DNA from: Desulfuromonas sp.
GTDB taxonomy: Bacteria > Desulfobacterota > Desulfuromonadia > Desulfuromonadales > Geopsychrobacteraceae
Length of the DNA: 64,000 bases
Direction of reading: 5' to 3'
Assembly: GCA_002868865.1 (NCBI GenBank)
Contig: PKUC01000073.1
Span: 1 to 64,000, forward strand
Both the position numbers and the translations under genes were made by a program. Below are positions 39,620 to 50,033 of this stretch, in pieces. Numbering within the stretch: the stretch's first letter is position 1; each line of letters opens with the position of its first letter. The notes below the pieces were generated by a model. The model was not told the origin of the DNA. It did no database searches and worked only from the letters and a program-made list of their open reading frames with translations.

Positions 39620-39968
39620 CGATCAAATCGTCCTTGACCTGGCGTAAAAGCTCGTCGATCCGGCGCCCGGACTCGACAGCACGATCATATTCAAAACGGA
39701 TCTCGGGCATATGCCTCAAGCGTAACATCTGACCCAATTGCCGTTTTAACCACGCCACCGAACTGGCCAATCCAGCCTGCGCGGCGATCCGATCCTGTTC
39801 ATCACCGGTGACCGTATAGTAGACCCGGGCCAATCGGAGGTCTCTGGTGACATCGACTCCGGTCACGGTCACGAGCGCGACGCGGGGATCTTTGACCCCG
39901 TGCATCAGCATCTGTGAAATTTCCTGGTGCAGCTGCTCCGCTACACGCTCCGGCCTAAAACTGCTCAA
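39588..39968 (-). CDS. rbfA: 30S ribosome-binding factor A
   Basis: RPERVAEQLHQEISQMLMHGVKDPRVALVTVTGVDVTRDLRLARVYYTV. Confidence 0.93.
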   Translation of the reverse strand: MSSFRPERVAEQLHQEISQMLMHGVKDPRVALVTVTGVDVTRDLRLARVYYTVTGDEQDRIAAQAGLASSVAWLKRQLGQMLRLRHMPEIRFEYDRAVESGRRIDELLRQVKDDLIDDSADSRDDS

Positions 39969-39982
39969 AACGAGCCCTCATG

Positions 39983-40270
39983 CTAATAGTGGATAAATTC
40001 ACGTTCAGAGTCGATAATCGTTGCCAGTCCTCCACCATCAAGGTCATCCTCGAGGCGTTCGAACAAGCGGTGAACCAACCCTTCACTGCCGCTGACCACG
40101 CAGACACCAATCTGGACACGCTGGAGAAGATCCTGATCGCCGACCTCCGCCGCCGATACCGGATAACGGTTCCGAATGCGGGCCAGCACGCGCTTCACCA
40201 ACGAGCGTTTCTCCTTGAGGGATTGTGCACCCTCCAGCAGCAGGTCAAGGCGCAACACGCCAACAACCAT
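39983..40270 (-). CDS. DUF503/YlxP family protein
   Basis: MVVGVLRLDLLLEGAQSLKEKRSLVKRVLARIRNRYPVSAAEVGDQDL. Confidence 0.87.
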   Translation of the reverse strand: MVVGVLRLDLLLEGAQSLKEKRSLVKRVLARIRNRYPVSAAEVGDQDLLQRVQIGVCVVSGSEGLVHRLFERLEDDLDGGGLATIIDSEREFIHY

Positions 40271-40301
40271 CGGTTCCTCCACGGCAGGAGGGTTAAGCTA
40301 C

Positions 40302-43079
40302 TTACAGAGAGGTTTTAACCTCTTCCATCTCAAAGGCTTCGATCACATCGCCAACCTTGATGTCGTTGTACTTCTCAAGACTGATACCGCACTCGTAACC
40401 GATACTGACTTCCTTGACATCATCCTTGAAGCGCTTGAGGGAATCGAGTTTTCCTTCCCAGACAACATCGCTGTCACGGACGAGACGGACCTGAGAGTTA
40501 CGCAGCACTTTACCATCAACAACATAACATCCTGCAATTGTACCGATTTTTGAAACATGGAAGGTTTCGCGAACTTCAACCCGGCCGAGATCTTTTTCAC
40601 GGAGAGTCGGTGCCAGCAGGCCTTCCATCGCGTCGCGGATATCGTTGACAGCATCGTAGATGACGCTGTAGAGACGGATATCGACCCCTTCTGATTCGGC
40701 CAAAACCTTGGCCTTACTCTCAGGACGAACGTTAAATCCGAGAACGATCGCGTCGGAAGCAGCAGCAAGAGTAATGTCACTTTCGGACACACCACCGACT
40801 GCAGTATGGATAACCGTCAGGCGGCAGGCATCAGTGGACAGCTTCTCCAATGCTTCGCGGACCGCCTCAACAGAACCCTGAACGTCAGCCTTGACGATAA
40901 CCGACAGCTCTTCGACAACGCCTTCTTGCATCTTGGCAAACAGCTGGTCGAGAGAGACTTTGCTGTTTTTCGCCAAATCGATTTCACGCTGTTTCTGCTG
41001 ACGGTGCTGAGCGACCTCTTTAGCGGCCTTTTCAGATTCGACAGCGTGGAACAGGTCACCCGCATCAGGGACTCCGGCGATACCGGTCACCTCAACGGGG
41101 AACGATGGTCCCGCCTCTGTCACCGCGGCTCCAACCGCCGATGTCATCGAACGAACCCGACCGTAGTGCAGACCGGCAACGATCGAATCACCGATCTTCA
41201 GCGTGCCATCCTGAACCAGAACAGTCATCACCGGGCCACGCCCCTTATCGAGACGGGCTTCAACGATCGAACCCTTAGCCCGCTTGTTGGGATTGGCTTT
41301 CAACTCAAGAACTTCGGCCTGCAGCAGGATCATCTCCAAAAGAGTATCGAGGTTGGTGTGCGCCTTGGCTGACACCTCAACGAAAATCGTCTCACCACCC
41401 CAATCCTCGGGAATCAACTCATATTCGGTCAACTCCTGCTTGACGCGCTCGGGGTTTGAATCGGGTTTATCTATCTTGTTGATGGCGACAATGATCGGAA
41501 CACCCGCCGCTTTCGAGTGGTTAATCGCCTCTTTGGTCTGAGGCATGACACCATCGTCGGCTGCAACCACCAGGATAACGATATCGGTCACACCGGCACC
41601 ACGGGCACGCATGGCGGTAAAGGCCTCGTGGCCCGGGGTGTCGAGGAAGGTGATCTTGCGGCCATCCAGCTCGACATCGTATGCACCGATATGCTGGGTG
41701 ATTCCTCCGGCCTCGCCTTCGGTGACGTTCGCCTCACGGATTGCATCGAGCAGACTGGTTTTACCGTGGTCTACGTGACCCATAATGGTCACCACCGGCG
41801 GACGTCCCTCGAGGTCCTGTTCCGACTCCTGACTTTCCGCCTCGGGGACATGGGCAAGAATAGTCTCCTCATCGAAGGCGACATTTTCGACTTCGTAGTT
41901 GAAATCGGTTGCCAGCAATGCAGCCGTTTCGTAATCGAGGGGATGATTGATCGTCACCATCGTCCCCTGCCGCATCAGTTCGGCAATCAGCTCATTCGCC
42001 TTGACCCCCATCCGTTTGGCAAGCTCACCGACAGTGATCGAATCGCTGATCTTGATAACCCGCTTGATCGCCTTACTGATGGTAATCTCAGTCTTTTTGA
42101 TCTGCTTGTTCTGCTTGCCCTGCTTCTTTCTGCGCGGGCCACGACCGGGCTCAAAGACCTCGACCCGCCTACCGCGCCGCGACACCATCCCGTCACGCTC
42201 AGAGTTGCTGTCGTGGCTCCTGCTCCCCTTCTTCTTTTTCTTGTTGCGTCCCCCTTCCTTCTCGGGAAATGGTCCTTCAGGAACCATCTGGGGCGCAACG
42301 GTCGGGGCAGGACGCTTTCGAGCAGGACCGGCAGAGCCGGGACGATCTTGAGCTGGACGTGCCGGACGGCCGGGTCGATCCGGGCGGCCACTGCTTCGGC
42401 GCTGCTGGGTCGGTTCGGGCTTGGTGGTCGGCAGCTCGACCCGGCCAAGGATCTTGGCGCGGTTGGCGGTCGCCTTTGTAACCGGCTGAGCGGCTGTCTC
42501 CGTCTTAGCAGGTTCCTTTTCCGCCTGCTGTGGCTCCGGCTGGGATTCAGCGGGAGCTGCAGGTTCTGTGACTTCAGCGACAGGAGTTGCATCGACCGGC
42601 TTTTCGACGACAGCCTCGATAACGGGCTCCTCGACAGGTGTCGGCACGGCAACAGGTTCAGGCTGCACGGGTTCGACCGGCTCGGCAGGTGCCGCGTCGG
42701 TTTCAACTACGGGCTCGGGATCTTCAGCGACAGGAGCGCTCATCTCGACGACGTCTGCAGCGATCTCGGCGACAGGCTCTGCCTCATCCGGTTCTGGCGC
42801 GGGCTCTTCAACCGGAGTCTCTTCAGCGGCAGGTTCAGCCGCGGCAGGCTTGCGAACAATCGTCCTGCGACGACGGATCAGGCCGGGGTTGATACGTGCT
42901 TCTTCGATCTTCTCTTCGGTCGGCGTATTGAAGGACTTGAACGTCTGCAGATCCTCCTCGGTCAGAGAACTTGCATGTGACTTGACCGTAACCCCCGCTT
43001 CTTCGAGCTTGGCCAGCAGGTCTTTGTTTTCCAGACCCATCTCCTTCGCCAGTTCATATACCCGTACGTTGCCCATCAA
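40302..43079 (-). CDS. infB: Translation initiation factor IF-2
   Basis: IF2_N ([21 protein letters not shown]), Pro/Glu/Ala-rich linker, [33 protein letters not shown]. Confidence 0.97.
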   Translation of the reverse strand: MMGNVRVYELAKEMGLENKDLLAKLEEAGVTVKSHASSLTEEDLQTFKSFNTPTEEKIEEARINPGLIRRRRTIVRKPAAAEPAAEETPVEEPAPEPDEAEPVAEIAADVVEMSAPVAEDPEPVVETDAAPAEPVEPVQPEPVAVPTPVEEPVIEAVVEKPVDATPVAEVTEPAAPAESQPEPQQAEKEPAKTETAAQPVTKATANRAKILGRVELPTTKPEPTQQRRSSGRPDRPGRPARPAQDRPGSAGPARKRPAPTVAPQMVPEGPFPEKEGGRNKKKKKGSRSHDSNSERDGMVSRRGRRVEVFEPGRGPRRKKQGKQNKQIKKTEITISKAIKRVIKISDSITVGELAKRMGVKANELIAELMRQGTMVTINHPLDYETAALLATDFNYEVENVAFDEETILAHVPEAESQESEQDLEGRPPVVTIMGHVDHGKTSLLDAIREANVTEGEAGGITQHIGAYDVELDGRKITFLDTPGHEAFTAMRARGAGVTDIVILVVAADDGVMPQTKEAINHSKAAGVPIIVAINKIDKPDSNPERVKQELTEYELIPEDWGGETIFVEVSAKAHTNLDTLLEMILLQAEVLELKANPNKRAKGSIVEARLDKGRGPVMTVLVQDGTLKIGDSIVAGLHYGRVRSMTSAVGAAVTEAGPSFPVEVTGIAGVPDAGDLFHAVESEKAAKEVAQHRQQKQREIDLAKNSKVSLDQLFAKMQEGVVEELSVIVKADVQGSVEAVREALEKLSTDACRLTVIHTAVGGVSESDITLAAASDAIVLGFNVRPESKAKVLAESEGVDIRLYSVIYDAVNDIRDAMEGLLAPTLREKDLGRVEVRETFHVSKIGTIAGCYVVDGKVLRNSQVRLVRDSDVVWEGKLDSLKRFKDDVKEVSIGYECGISLEKYNDIKVGDVIEAFEMEEVKTSL

Positions 43080-43675
43080 TTCTCCCTTACCACGAGTGCT
43101 AATCTTTCCAGTTCGTCCTTCATCGTATCGGCCAGAGCACCGGCGGTGACAACCACTGCGCTGCGCTCACCTTTTCCCAGCAAGCGACCGATCCGACTTT
43201 TATCAAACAATGTATATGCCGGCACATTATGAGTCAGTGCGGCGGCACGTAATTTTTCTGCGATCCCCTCGGAGATGTCATCACTGACCATCAGCACACC
43301 GGAAGGCTTGCGCCCGCGGATACGGCCTAATGCGGCGCTCGTCCCAGACTCAACCTGTCCCGACTTGCGCGCCATCCCCAGCAGTGATTCTATCCGCAAT
43401 TCGATCTGATTCACAAGCTGAACAAGCAGATCCGCAGCATCGGGCAGATCAGCCTTGCCTCGGAAGCAGCGTTGAAATGCCTGTCGGGCGACAGCCGTAC
43501 TCAGACATTCTGCTGACAAACAGGTGTAGGCACCGCGCCCCGGCAGCTTGTGGCGATAATCGACCACAACACGCTGATCTGGTGCCAGAACGTATCGCAC
43601 CAGATCGGCCTGATCCGCAACCTTACGGCATGCGATGCAGGTCCGTTGCGGCTGTCTTCCCTGCGACTGTTTCAA
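43076..43675 (-). CDS. YlxR (DUF448) fused to an L7Ae/YlxQ-like domain
   Basis: [19 protein letters not shown]...[13 protein letters not shown], then [16 protein letters not shown]...[16 protein letters not shown]. Confidence 0.85.
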   Translation of the reverse strand: MKQSQGRQPQRTCIACRKVADQADLVRYVLAPDQRVVVDYRHKLPGRGAYTCLSAECLSTAVARQAFQRCFRGKADLPDAADLLVQLVNQIELRIESLLGMARKSGQVESGTSAALGRIRGRKPSGVLMVSDDISEGIAEKLRAAALTHNVPAYTLFDKSRIGRLLGKGERSAVVVTAGALADTMKDELERLALVVREN

Positions 43676-43677
43676 AC

Positions 43678-44868
43678 TTACTCCTGAGTGGGCTCAGCGT
43701 CTCCGCCAACAGCATCCGCGGCGGGCTGCTCAACCACTTCAGGTGTCTCGACCGGCTGTTCTACGGCGTTTTCTGTCCCCTCTTCGACGACATCAGCCTG
43801 CTCGGAGTCACTATTTGACTGCTCCTGCTCTTCCTCAAGAGCACGTGTTTCACTCTTGATGTCAATCTTCCAGCCGACCAACTTGGCGGCGAGGCGTACG
43901 TTCTGACCTTTTTTACCGATCGCCAACGACAGCTGATCATCAGGAACGATGATCTCCAGCGATTGATTCTCATCGTCGACGTACACACGTGACACCTCCG
44001 AAGGCGCCAGCGCCGAACAAGCAAAACGGGCGATATCGGGAGACCAGGGGATAATATCGATACGCTCGCCACGCAGCTCTGACACAACATTCTGTACCCG
44101 CGAGCCACGCATTCCGACACATGCACCGACCGGGTCAACATCGATATCATGCGAAACCACTGCGATTTTGGCACGACTGCCCGGCTCACGGACGGCCTCT
44201 TTGATCTCGACGATCCCTTCGGCAATCTCGGGAACCTCAGACTTGAACAGAGAGATCAACAGGCCAGGATGAGTCCGCGACAGGATGATCTGTGGCCCCT
44301 TGGCCGACATCTTCACATCAGAGATAAAGGCACGAACACGATCAGACTGGCGATAATTTTCGCGCGGCACTTGCTCACGGTTGGTCAACAGCGCTTCGGC
44401 GCGTCCAAGGTCAACAATCAGATCGCCACGCTCGTAACGACGGACAATACCATTAACAACTTCGCCGACACGGTCCTTAAACTCGTTGAAGATCCCTTCG
44501 CGCTCTGCTTCACGAACCTTCTGAATAATCACCTGCTTGGCCGTCTGCGCAGCGATCCGGCTGAAACTTCCAGCCTCAAGCATCATCCCCAAAGAATCGC
44601 CGATTTCTACATCGGGGTCGATCTCGCGCGCTTCTTCGATATCGATTTCCTTGTAGGAATCGACGACCTCATCGACAACAGTGACAAACTCGAAAACCTC
44701 TACCTCACCGATCTCGTCGTTGAAATGGGCTTCCAAATCCCGAGTATTGCGAAATTTCTTGTTGGCAGCAGACAGTACGGCTGATTCGAGAGCTTCGACC
44801 AGCACGTCACGATTGATCCCCTTGTCCTTAACCACCTGATCGATGATGTGATTCAGATTGCCCACCAT
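43678..44868 (-). CDS. nusA: Transcription termination/antitermination protein NusA
   Basis: [36 protein letters not shown]1 and KH domains; [22 protein letters not shown]. Confidence 0.96.
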   Translation of the reverse strand: MVGNLNHIIDQVVKDKGINRDVLVEALESAVLSAANKKFRNTRDLEAHFNDEIGEVEVFEFVTVVDEVVDSYKEIDIEEAREIDPDVEIGDSLGMMLEAGSFSRIAAQTAKQVIIQKVREAEREGIFNEFKDRVGEVVNGIVRRYERGDLIVDLGRAEALLTNREQVPRENYRQSDRVRAFISDVKMSAKGPQIILSRTHPGLLISLFKSEVPEIAEGIVEIKEAVREPGSRAKIAVVSHDIDVDPVGACVGMRGSRVQNVVSELRGERIDIIPWSPDIARFACSALAPSEVSRVYVDDENQSLEIIVPDDQLSLAIGKKGQNVRLAAKLVGWKIDIKSETRALEEEQEQSNSDSEQADVVEEGTENAVEQPVETPEVVEQPAADAVGGDAEPTQE

Positions 44869-44946
44869 CTTATCTACCCCTTTTGTAAGAAAATGACTCA
44901 CCGGCCGCGTGCCGGCTAAAATGGTCTTGACGATAAATCTGTTGGC

Positions 44947-45432
44947 TCAAAATTCAAATTCCAGGTTCGCTCTGTCGATCTGATTCAGAGAAAAACGAAC
45001 CTCGCCGCCCTTCTTATCGGTCTGACGGAGCAGGATCACGTCATCCTCAATCCCAACCAGTTCTCCGACAAAGGTTTTACGGGCGTAGCCGCGCTGATCA
45101 GGATCGCAGGACAGCAGGGTCTTGATCTTCGCAAGCTGACCGGCAAACCGCTCAAAGTCGGCGATTTTCTTCAATGGTCGTTCCAGCCCCGGCGATGACA
45201 CCTCCAGCTGATAGGCGGTATCGATCAGGTCTTCCACATCGAGCAGCGTTGAAAACTCACGGCTGGCCTCGGCACACTGGTCGAGATTGATACCACCGTC
45301 CTTATCGAGAAAAACACGCAGCACCCAGCCGTGACTTTCCCGCTGATACTCGAGGTCAACCAGTTCCAAACCGAGATCGGCAACAACAGGAGTCAGCAGG
45401 TCTTCGATCTTTTCTGAGAGCGTCGCCGCCAT
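44947..45432 (-). CDS. rimP: Ribosome maturation factor RimP
   Basis: LGLELVDLEYQRESHGWVLRVFLDKDGGINLDQCAEASREFSTLLDVED...YQLEVSSPGLERPLK. Confidence 0.94.
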   Translation of the reverse strand: MAATLSEKIEDLLTPVVADLGLELVDLEYQRESHGWVLRVFLDKDGGINLDQCAEASREFSTLLDVEDLIDTAYQLEVSSPGLERPLKKIADFERFAGQLAKIKTLLSCDPDQRGYARKTFVGELVGIEDDVILLRQTDKKGGEVRFSLNQIDRANLEFEF

Positions 45433-45453
45433 AACGTTCCTTCTTACAAACAA

Positions 45454-45480
45454 CAAAAAAAGTGAGCCACCGGGCTCACT
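45454..45480 (-). terminator. Rho-independent terminator upstream of rimP
   Basis: Minus strand AGTGAGCC-CGGT-GGCTCACTTTTTTT. Confidence 0.75.
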
Positions 45481-45579
45481 TTCTAAAAACATCCTAGAAA
45501 CGATTGTTATCTAGCACAAAGATTGTAACTATGACAAGAAAAAACCACAACAGCCATTGAAACAACCGATATCTCGCAC

Positions 45580-45951
45580 TCAGTAAAGGCGTCTGCCGAG
45601 CCTGGAGTGCTCATCGGCCTGTTTTTTCTTGAACAGACGTTGTGGCGTGTCCGGGTTCTCAAGATAACTGCGTGTCACCCGCAGAAATGCATCAACAAGT
45701 TCATCGACAACAGTCGCAATATGCTGCGTGGAAACCCCCATCCGTTCGAGGGTGCGCCGATAAAGAACGACCTCCCCCTTCTGAGCTGTCTGGTCAGCGA
45801 GGGAGGAGAAGAGCGCACAAGGGACAGTCCCTTCGACACAGATAGAGACACGATGGTAGTCGCCAAAATAGCGGTTGCTCTTATCGGTAAAGGTGAGAAC
45901 GAGACCATTATGCAAAGTAACCGTGCGAAACGGCTGCTCCTCAGCCATCAT
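45580..45951 (-). CDS. Conserved-looking hypothetical protein
   Basis: 123 aa ORF on operon strand; start overlaps the end of trmJ (ATGA-like). Confidence 0.6.
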   Translation of the reverse strand: MMAEEQPFRTVTLHNGLVLTFTDKSNRYFGDYHRVSICVEGTVPCALFSSLADQTAQKGEVVLYRRTLERMGVSTQHIATVVDELVDAFLRVTRSYLENPDTPQRLFKKKQADEHSRLGRRLY

Positions 45952-46697
45952 GCGTCACTATCCTGATCCTGATCCAAGCGACGCTGAATGGCATCGACCT
46001 GGCTCCACAATCCCTGCAGGATGCGGACTTCACGTTCATTCAGCCCCGCGCGGCCAAATATACGGCGAAAGGCACGCATGATATGATCCGGATTTTGTGG
46101 ATTGAGAAAGCCGACCTGCGTCAACGTCTCTTTCATGTGCTGATACATCCCTTCCAGATTTTCACCGGACGCAAGTTTTTTTCGGCCGTGCTCCAGGCCA
46201 GCCTGCTGCCCCTTCGCTTTGGCGATCTCATACAGACAGACCAACACCGCCTGGGCGAGATTCATCGACGGCAAACGTTCATCGGTGGGGATGGTGATAA
46301 ATCGCTGACAGAGGTCGAGCTCTGAGGTATGCAACCCCTTGTCCTCGCGACCGAACACCAGCGCCACCCGCCCTGCGGACGCTTCAGGCAGGAGTTGCTG
46401 TGCCGCCTCATCGGGGTGGATCATATCCTCTCGATATTTTCCGAAGCGGCGCGTGGTGCCGTAGCAGAGGCTGCAATCAGCAAGGGCTTCTTCCAGACTG
46501 GGATAGAGAACCGCATTTTCGAGCAATGTGGTGCCACTGACCGCCATCTGACGAGCCTCATGGACAAGGTGATCGGTCTGGGGATTGACCAGACGGAGGT
46601 CATCAAGGCCAAAATTCAACATCGCCCTGCAGACTGAACCGATATTTCGCGGCCCTTGAGGTTCGACCAGAACCACACAGATAGTATTAAGCGACAA
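45948..46697 (-). CDS. trmJ: SPOUT RNA methyltransferase (TrmJ/TrmH family)
   Basis: CVVLVEPQGPRNIGSVCRAMLNFGLDDLRLVNP...ALVFGREDKGL...NLAQAVLVCLYE; probable TTG start 46697 with GGGAG SD (ORF open from 46739). Confidence 0.85.
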   Translation of the reverse strand: MSLNTICVVLVEPQGPRNIGSVCRAMLNFGLDDLRLVNPQTDHLVHEARQMAVSGTTLLENAVLYPSLEEALADCSLCYGTTRRFGKYREDMIHPDEAAQQLLPEASAGRVALVFGREDKGLHTSELDLCQRFITIPTDERLPSMNLAQAVLVCLYEIAKAKGQQAGLEHGRKKLASGENLEGMYQHMKETLTQVGFLNPQNPDHIMRAFRRIFGRAGLNEREVRILQGLWSQVDAIQRRLDQDQDSDA

Positions 46698-46728
46698 AAA
46701 CTGTCTCCCTCTTGCGTCAAAGTTGTGC

Positions 46729-47508
46729 TTACCCCTCACCCAAATCTCCCAACTGATATTGCACCAGGGCTGCTCCGGTTATCGCCGCCGTCTCGGTACG
46801 GAGAAGTCTGGGACCCAACCCGACCGGCAACACACCAAGCTGGCGGGCCTGTTCAACCTCTCCGGTGGTAAAACCACCCTCAGGACCGACAATCAGTGCG
46901 ACCCGTTGTCCGCGAAATTTCTTAACAGTTTCATGGAATGCCCAACGATCCTGCCCTTCGTAGAGCAGCAGGGTCAATTCGGCCTGCGCCGCCTGCTGTA
47001 AACACGCGGACCAGTCCAACGTCGCTCCGAGCTCCGGTACGGTTGTGCGCCGGCATTGGCGCGCGGCCCGCAATAAAACATCGGGCCAGCGGTGGGACTT
47101 TTTCTGTCCGGCGTCCCGCTCCTGTTGGCTGATCGACCGCTGCGAGGTAAAGGGAACGATCCGGGCCACACCCAGCTCGGTCAGCTTCTGCAGGATCAAC
47201 TCAAACCGCTCCCGCTCAGGAATGGCCTGATACACCTCCAGATGTAGAAAACTCTCATTGTGAGAACAGGTGGCAAAAGGGATAAGGACGGCCCGATCCG
47301 TTTCGCAGGCCACCACGCGTGCGCGGTAGTTGCTCCCTTCCGGATCTGTCACAGTGAATATTTCCCCCGGCCGTGCCCGCCACACCTGCAACGGTCCGCA
47401 ATCCACTTCGTTAAGGATAAGCTCGGCATCGAGCTGTGGAACCACCGGCAAACGGATAACGCTGAGCGAACCGCCGCTATTGATACATGTGCGGGTTGAA
47501 TCCAGCAT
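46729..47508 (-). CDS. rsmE: 16S rRNA m3U1498 methyltransferase
   Basis: RIVPFTSQRSISQQ...ALIVGPEGGFTTGEVEQARQLGVLPVGLGPRLLRTETAAI. Confidence 0.9.
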   Translation of the reverse strand: MLDSTRTCINSGGSLSVIRLPVVPQLDAELILNEVDCGPLQVWRARPGEIFTVTDPEGSNYRARVVACETDRAVLIPFATCSHNESFLHLEVYQAIPERERFELILQKLTELGVARIVPFTSQRSISQQERDAGQKKSHRWPDVLLRAARQCRRTTVPELGATLDWSACLQQAAQAELTLLLYEGQDRWAFHETVKKFRGQRVALIVGPEGGFTTGEVEQARQLGVLPVGLGPRLLRTETAAITGAALVQYQLGDLGEG

Positions 47509-47896
47509 TGCGGTATTCCAGGAAACGGTGACGGGCCTTTTCGGCCAGAGCAGCATCGTAGGTTTCAGCAAAATCGATGACCTGAGAAAACTGACGAACA
47601 AAATCGAGAGAGCAGGATTGACCCATGATCAGAACCGTCGCGCCGTTGGAATTATGCTCGCCGGTGGCAATCACGATCGGTTCATCAAGACACTCCACCG
47701 AGCCGTTGTCATACGCGTGGGGAATGAACGATTTCTTGTCCCAGATCCACATGAAGCGGTCGAGGGTTACCGCTTGATTCTGGTCCTGCACAGTAATCAG
47801 TACTCTCTTCCCCTCTGCAAAAAAACGCTCCGCCAAGCGGCAGAGGTGTTTTGCCTTTTCCGCGCGTTCGAGTTCAATAAAACCGACCTGGGTCAT
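47477..47896 (-). CDS. holC: DNA polymerase III subunit chi-like (HolC family)
   Basis: VGFIELERAEKAKHLCRLAERFFAEGKRVLITVQDQNQAVTLDRFMWIWDKKSFIPHAYD. Confidence 0.65.
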   Translation of the reverse strand: MTQVGFIELERAEKAKHLCRLAERFFAEGKRVLITVQDQNQAVTLDRFMWIWDKKSFIPHAYDNGSVECLDEPIVIATGEHNSNGATVLIMGQSCSLDFVRQFSQVIDFAETYDAALAEKARHRFLEYRNAGFNPHMYQ

Positions 47897-47915
47897 ATAT
47901 AATTCCTGCTCGCAA

Positions 47916-49115
47916 CTAGTCTTTTTCGAGCAGACGAGGCAGGAGTTGAGCACCGGCAATCAGTGCATCTCCCTGTGCTGCTGCGCGTTCCGAATAGGAG
48001 CCATCATTTTCGCCCTTGTCATCGCGTGAATCGAAAAGAATGTACGGCACCGGATCAGACGTGTGGGTCTTTCTGGCTACCGGAGTGGGGTGATCGGGCA
48101 GCACCAGAATGCGACAATCACCGAGCGATTCGAGACTCTCAAAGACCGTACCGACGACCTCTCTGTCGAAGGCTTCGATCGCTTCAATCTTCTCCTTCAA
48201 CAGTCCGCCATGCGCCGCCTCATCCGGTGCCTCAACGTGAACGTAGACAAAGTCACGCTCCTTCAGAGATTCAAGAGCATATTCGGCCTTGCCGCGGTAG
48301 TTGGTATCGAGATATCCGGTCGCACCCGGCACCTCAACTATGTCCAATCCCGCGCAAATGCCGATCCCCTTGATGAGATCAACCGCGGAAATCACCGCAC
48401 CGGACAGGCCATACAGATCCTGATACGTCTGGATCTGCGGACGGCGCCCCTGCCCCCACAGCCAGATGGAATTGGCCGGAACTTCGCCACGCTCGGTTCG
48501 CTGATGATTGACCGGATGCATGTTCAGAATCATCTGCGCTGAATTAGTCAGATCCAGCAGCCGGTCGGCTCCGTCCCCGGTGGGCAGATGACCCTCGATA
48601 CTCTGAGCGCTGATATCGTGAGGGGGGACACAGGTCAGCTGATCACGACCGTTTCTCCACACCAGCAGATGACGATAGGAGACTCCGGGATAAAAGGAGA
48701 ATTCGTCATCGCCTAGTTCCTGTTGAAGCGTCTCGACCAATTGACGGGCGTCATCGGTCGAAATATGACCGGCGGAGAAATCTCCCATATAGAGTTTGCC
48801 ATAGTGCGCTTCGAGCCAGACCAGATTCAGCCGGAAGGAGACGTCATCAGGCCCCAGCTCGACCCCCATGCTGGCCGCTTCGAGGGGAGATCGGCCACTG
48901 TAATACCGGGCGGGATCGTAACCGAACACCGACAGGTTGGCCACATCGCTGCCCGGAGGATAACCTTCAGGCACGGTCGCCGCCAGGCCGATGGTGCCGC
49001 CCTGCGCCAGCCGATCCATATTCGGAGTTTTGGCGAATTCCAGGGGGGTTTTACCCTGCAGTTCGCTAAGAGGCTCATCCGCCATGCCATCACCTAACAG
49101 TACTATATACTTCAT
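47916..49115 (-). CDS. apgM: Cofactor-independent phosphoglycerate mutase, archaeal type
   Basis: MKYIVLLGDGMADEPLSELQGKTPLEFAKTPNMDRLAQGG...HVEAPDEAAHGG...VLPDHPTPV. Confidence 0.92.
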   Translation of the reverse strand: MKYIVLLGDGMADEPLSELQGKTPLEFAKTPNMDRLAQGGTIGLAATVPEGYPPGSDVANLSVFGYDPARYYSGRSPLEAASMGVELGPDDVSFRLNLVWLEAHYGKLYMGDFSAGHISTDDARQLVETLQQELGDDEFSFYPGVSYRHLLVWRNGRDQLTCVPPHDISAQSIEGHLPTGDGADRLLDLTNSAQMILNMHPVNHQRTERGEVPANSIWLWGQGRRPQIQTYQDLYGLSGAVISAVDLIKGIGICAGLDIVEVPGATGYLDTNYRGKAEYALESLKERDFVYVHVEAPDEAAHGGLLKEKIEAIEAFDREVVGTVFESLESLGDCRILVLPDHPTPVARKTHTSDPVPYILFDSRDDKGENDGSYSERAAAQGDALIAGAQLLPRLLEKD

Positions 49116-49141
49116 CGTTGCCCTCATTTGTTTGTCGCTCG

Positions 49142-50029
49142 TCAACCACGCGGGTGAAACTGCTGATGGATCTGCCGCAGACGCTCACGGATCACGTGGG
49201 TATAAATCTGTGTGGTTGAAATGTCAGCATGGCCCAGCATCGCCTGCACCGCCCGCAGGTCGGCACCATTTTCGAGCAGATGGGTCGCAAAAGAATGGCG
49301 CAGCATGTGCGGCGATATCGAGACCGTAATTCCGGCACTCAGCGCGTGGCGCTTGAGAATCTTCCAGAACCCCTGCCGGGTCAACCCCTTTCCACTGCGA
49401 TTCAAAAAAACTGTCTGTTCCCCTGAGTCTTTGCACAGGCCTGAACGCGCCGTCTGCAAATAGTCGGCTAGCGCAGCAAGAGCCTCATCTCCGAGAGGGA
49501 TCAGACGCTGCTTGCTGCCCTTACCGAAAGCACTTAAACAGCCCAGCTCCCAATTCAGATCAGATAGACGCAGGGAGATAAGTTCAGACACCCGCACCCC
49601 CGTGGCATAGAGGACTTCGAGCATTGCACGATCCCTCACCGCCAGCGGCGCGGGACCCTGCGGTGCAGCCAGCAGCTGCTCAACGTCCCCCTGTGACAGT
49701 AAGTGCGGCAGCGGACGCAGCATCCTCGGCGATTCGACCAACGTGGTCGGATCACCTTTGGTTATTTTTTCGCTCCGCAAAAAACGGTGGAACATCCGCA
49801 CCGCGCTCAGTACACGGGCGCGACTTCGAGCCGACAACCCCTGTGTTTTAAGCTGCGTTAAAAACAGCAGGACATCGCCTCGAGCCACGTTGTCGATATC
49901 ATCACGACCCACTGAGCGCAGATGAGACAGATAGCGTGCCAGATCGCGCCCATAGGCTTCAAGGGTGTTTTTAGACAGTCCCCGCTCGACCGTCAGATAG
50001 CTCATGAACAGATCGTGCAGATCATCCAC
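49142..50029 (-). CDS. xerD: Tyrosine recombinase XerD
   Basis: Catalytic R/H-R-H-Y: ATGVRVSEL, HMLRHSFATHLLENGADLRAVQAMLGHADISTTQIYTHV. Confidence 0.92.
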   Translation of the reverse strand: MDDLHDLFMSYLTVERGLSKNTLEAYGRDLARYLSHLRSVGRDDIDNVARGDVLLFLTQLKTQGLSARSRARVLSAVRMFHRFLRSEKITKGDPTTLVESPRMLRPLPHLLSQGDVEQLLAAPQGPAPLAVRDRAMLEVLYATGVRVSELISLRLSDLNWELGCLSAFGKGSKQRLIPLGDEALAALADYLQTARSGLCKDSGEQTVFLNRSGKGLTRQGFWKILKRHALSAGITVSISPHMLRHSFATHLLENGADLRAVQAMLGHADISTTQIYTHVIRERLRQIHQQFHPRG

Positions 50030-50033
50030 AACG

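Noticed and set aside
42480-42900. Repetitive Pro/Glu/Ala/Val codons as a tandem repeat or CRISPR-like array
   Set aside because: Irregular low-complexity linker within infB, common in IF-2; no regular repeat-spacer structure.
41517-42980. 487-aa + strand ORF opposite infB
   Set aside because: Antisense shadow of the conserved infB frame; low-complexity composition mirrors the IF-2 linker and shows no recognisable domain.
49142-50029. Tyrosine recombinase as a sign of an integrated element
   Set aside because: Sequence and context fit housekeeping XerD in a long core operon; no att repeats, phage or plasmid genes nearby.
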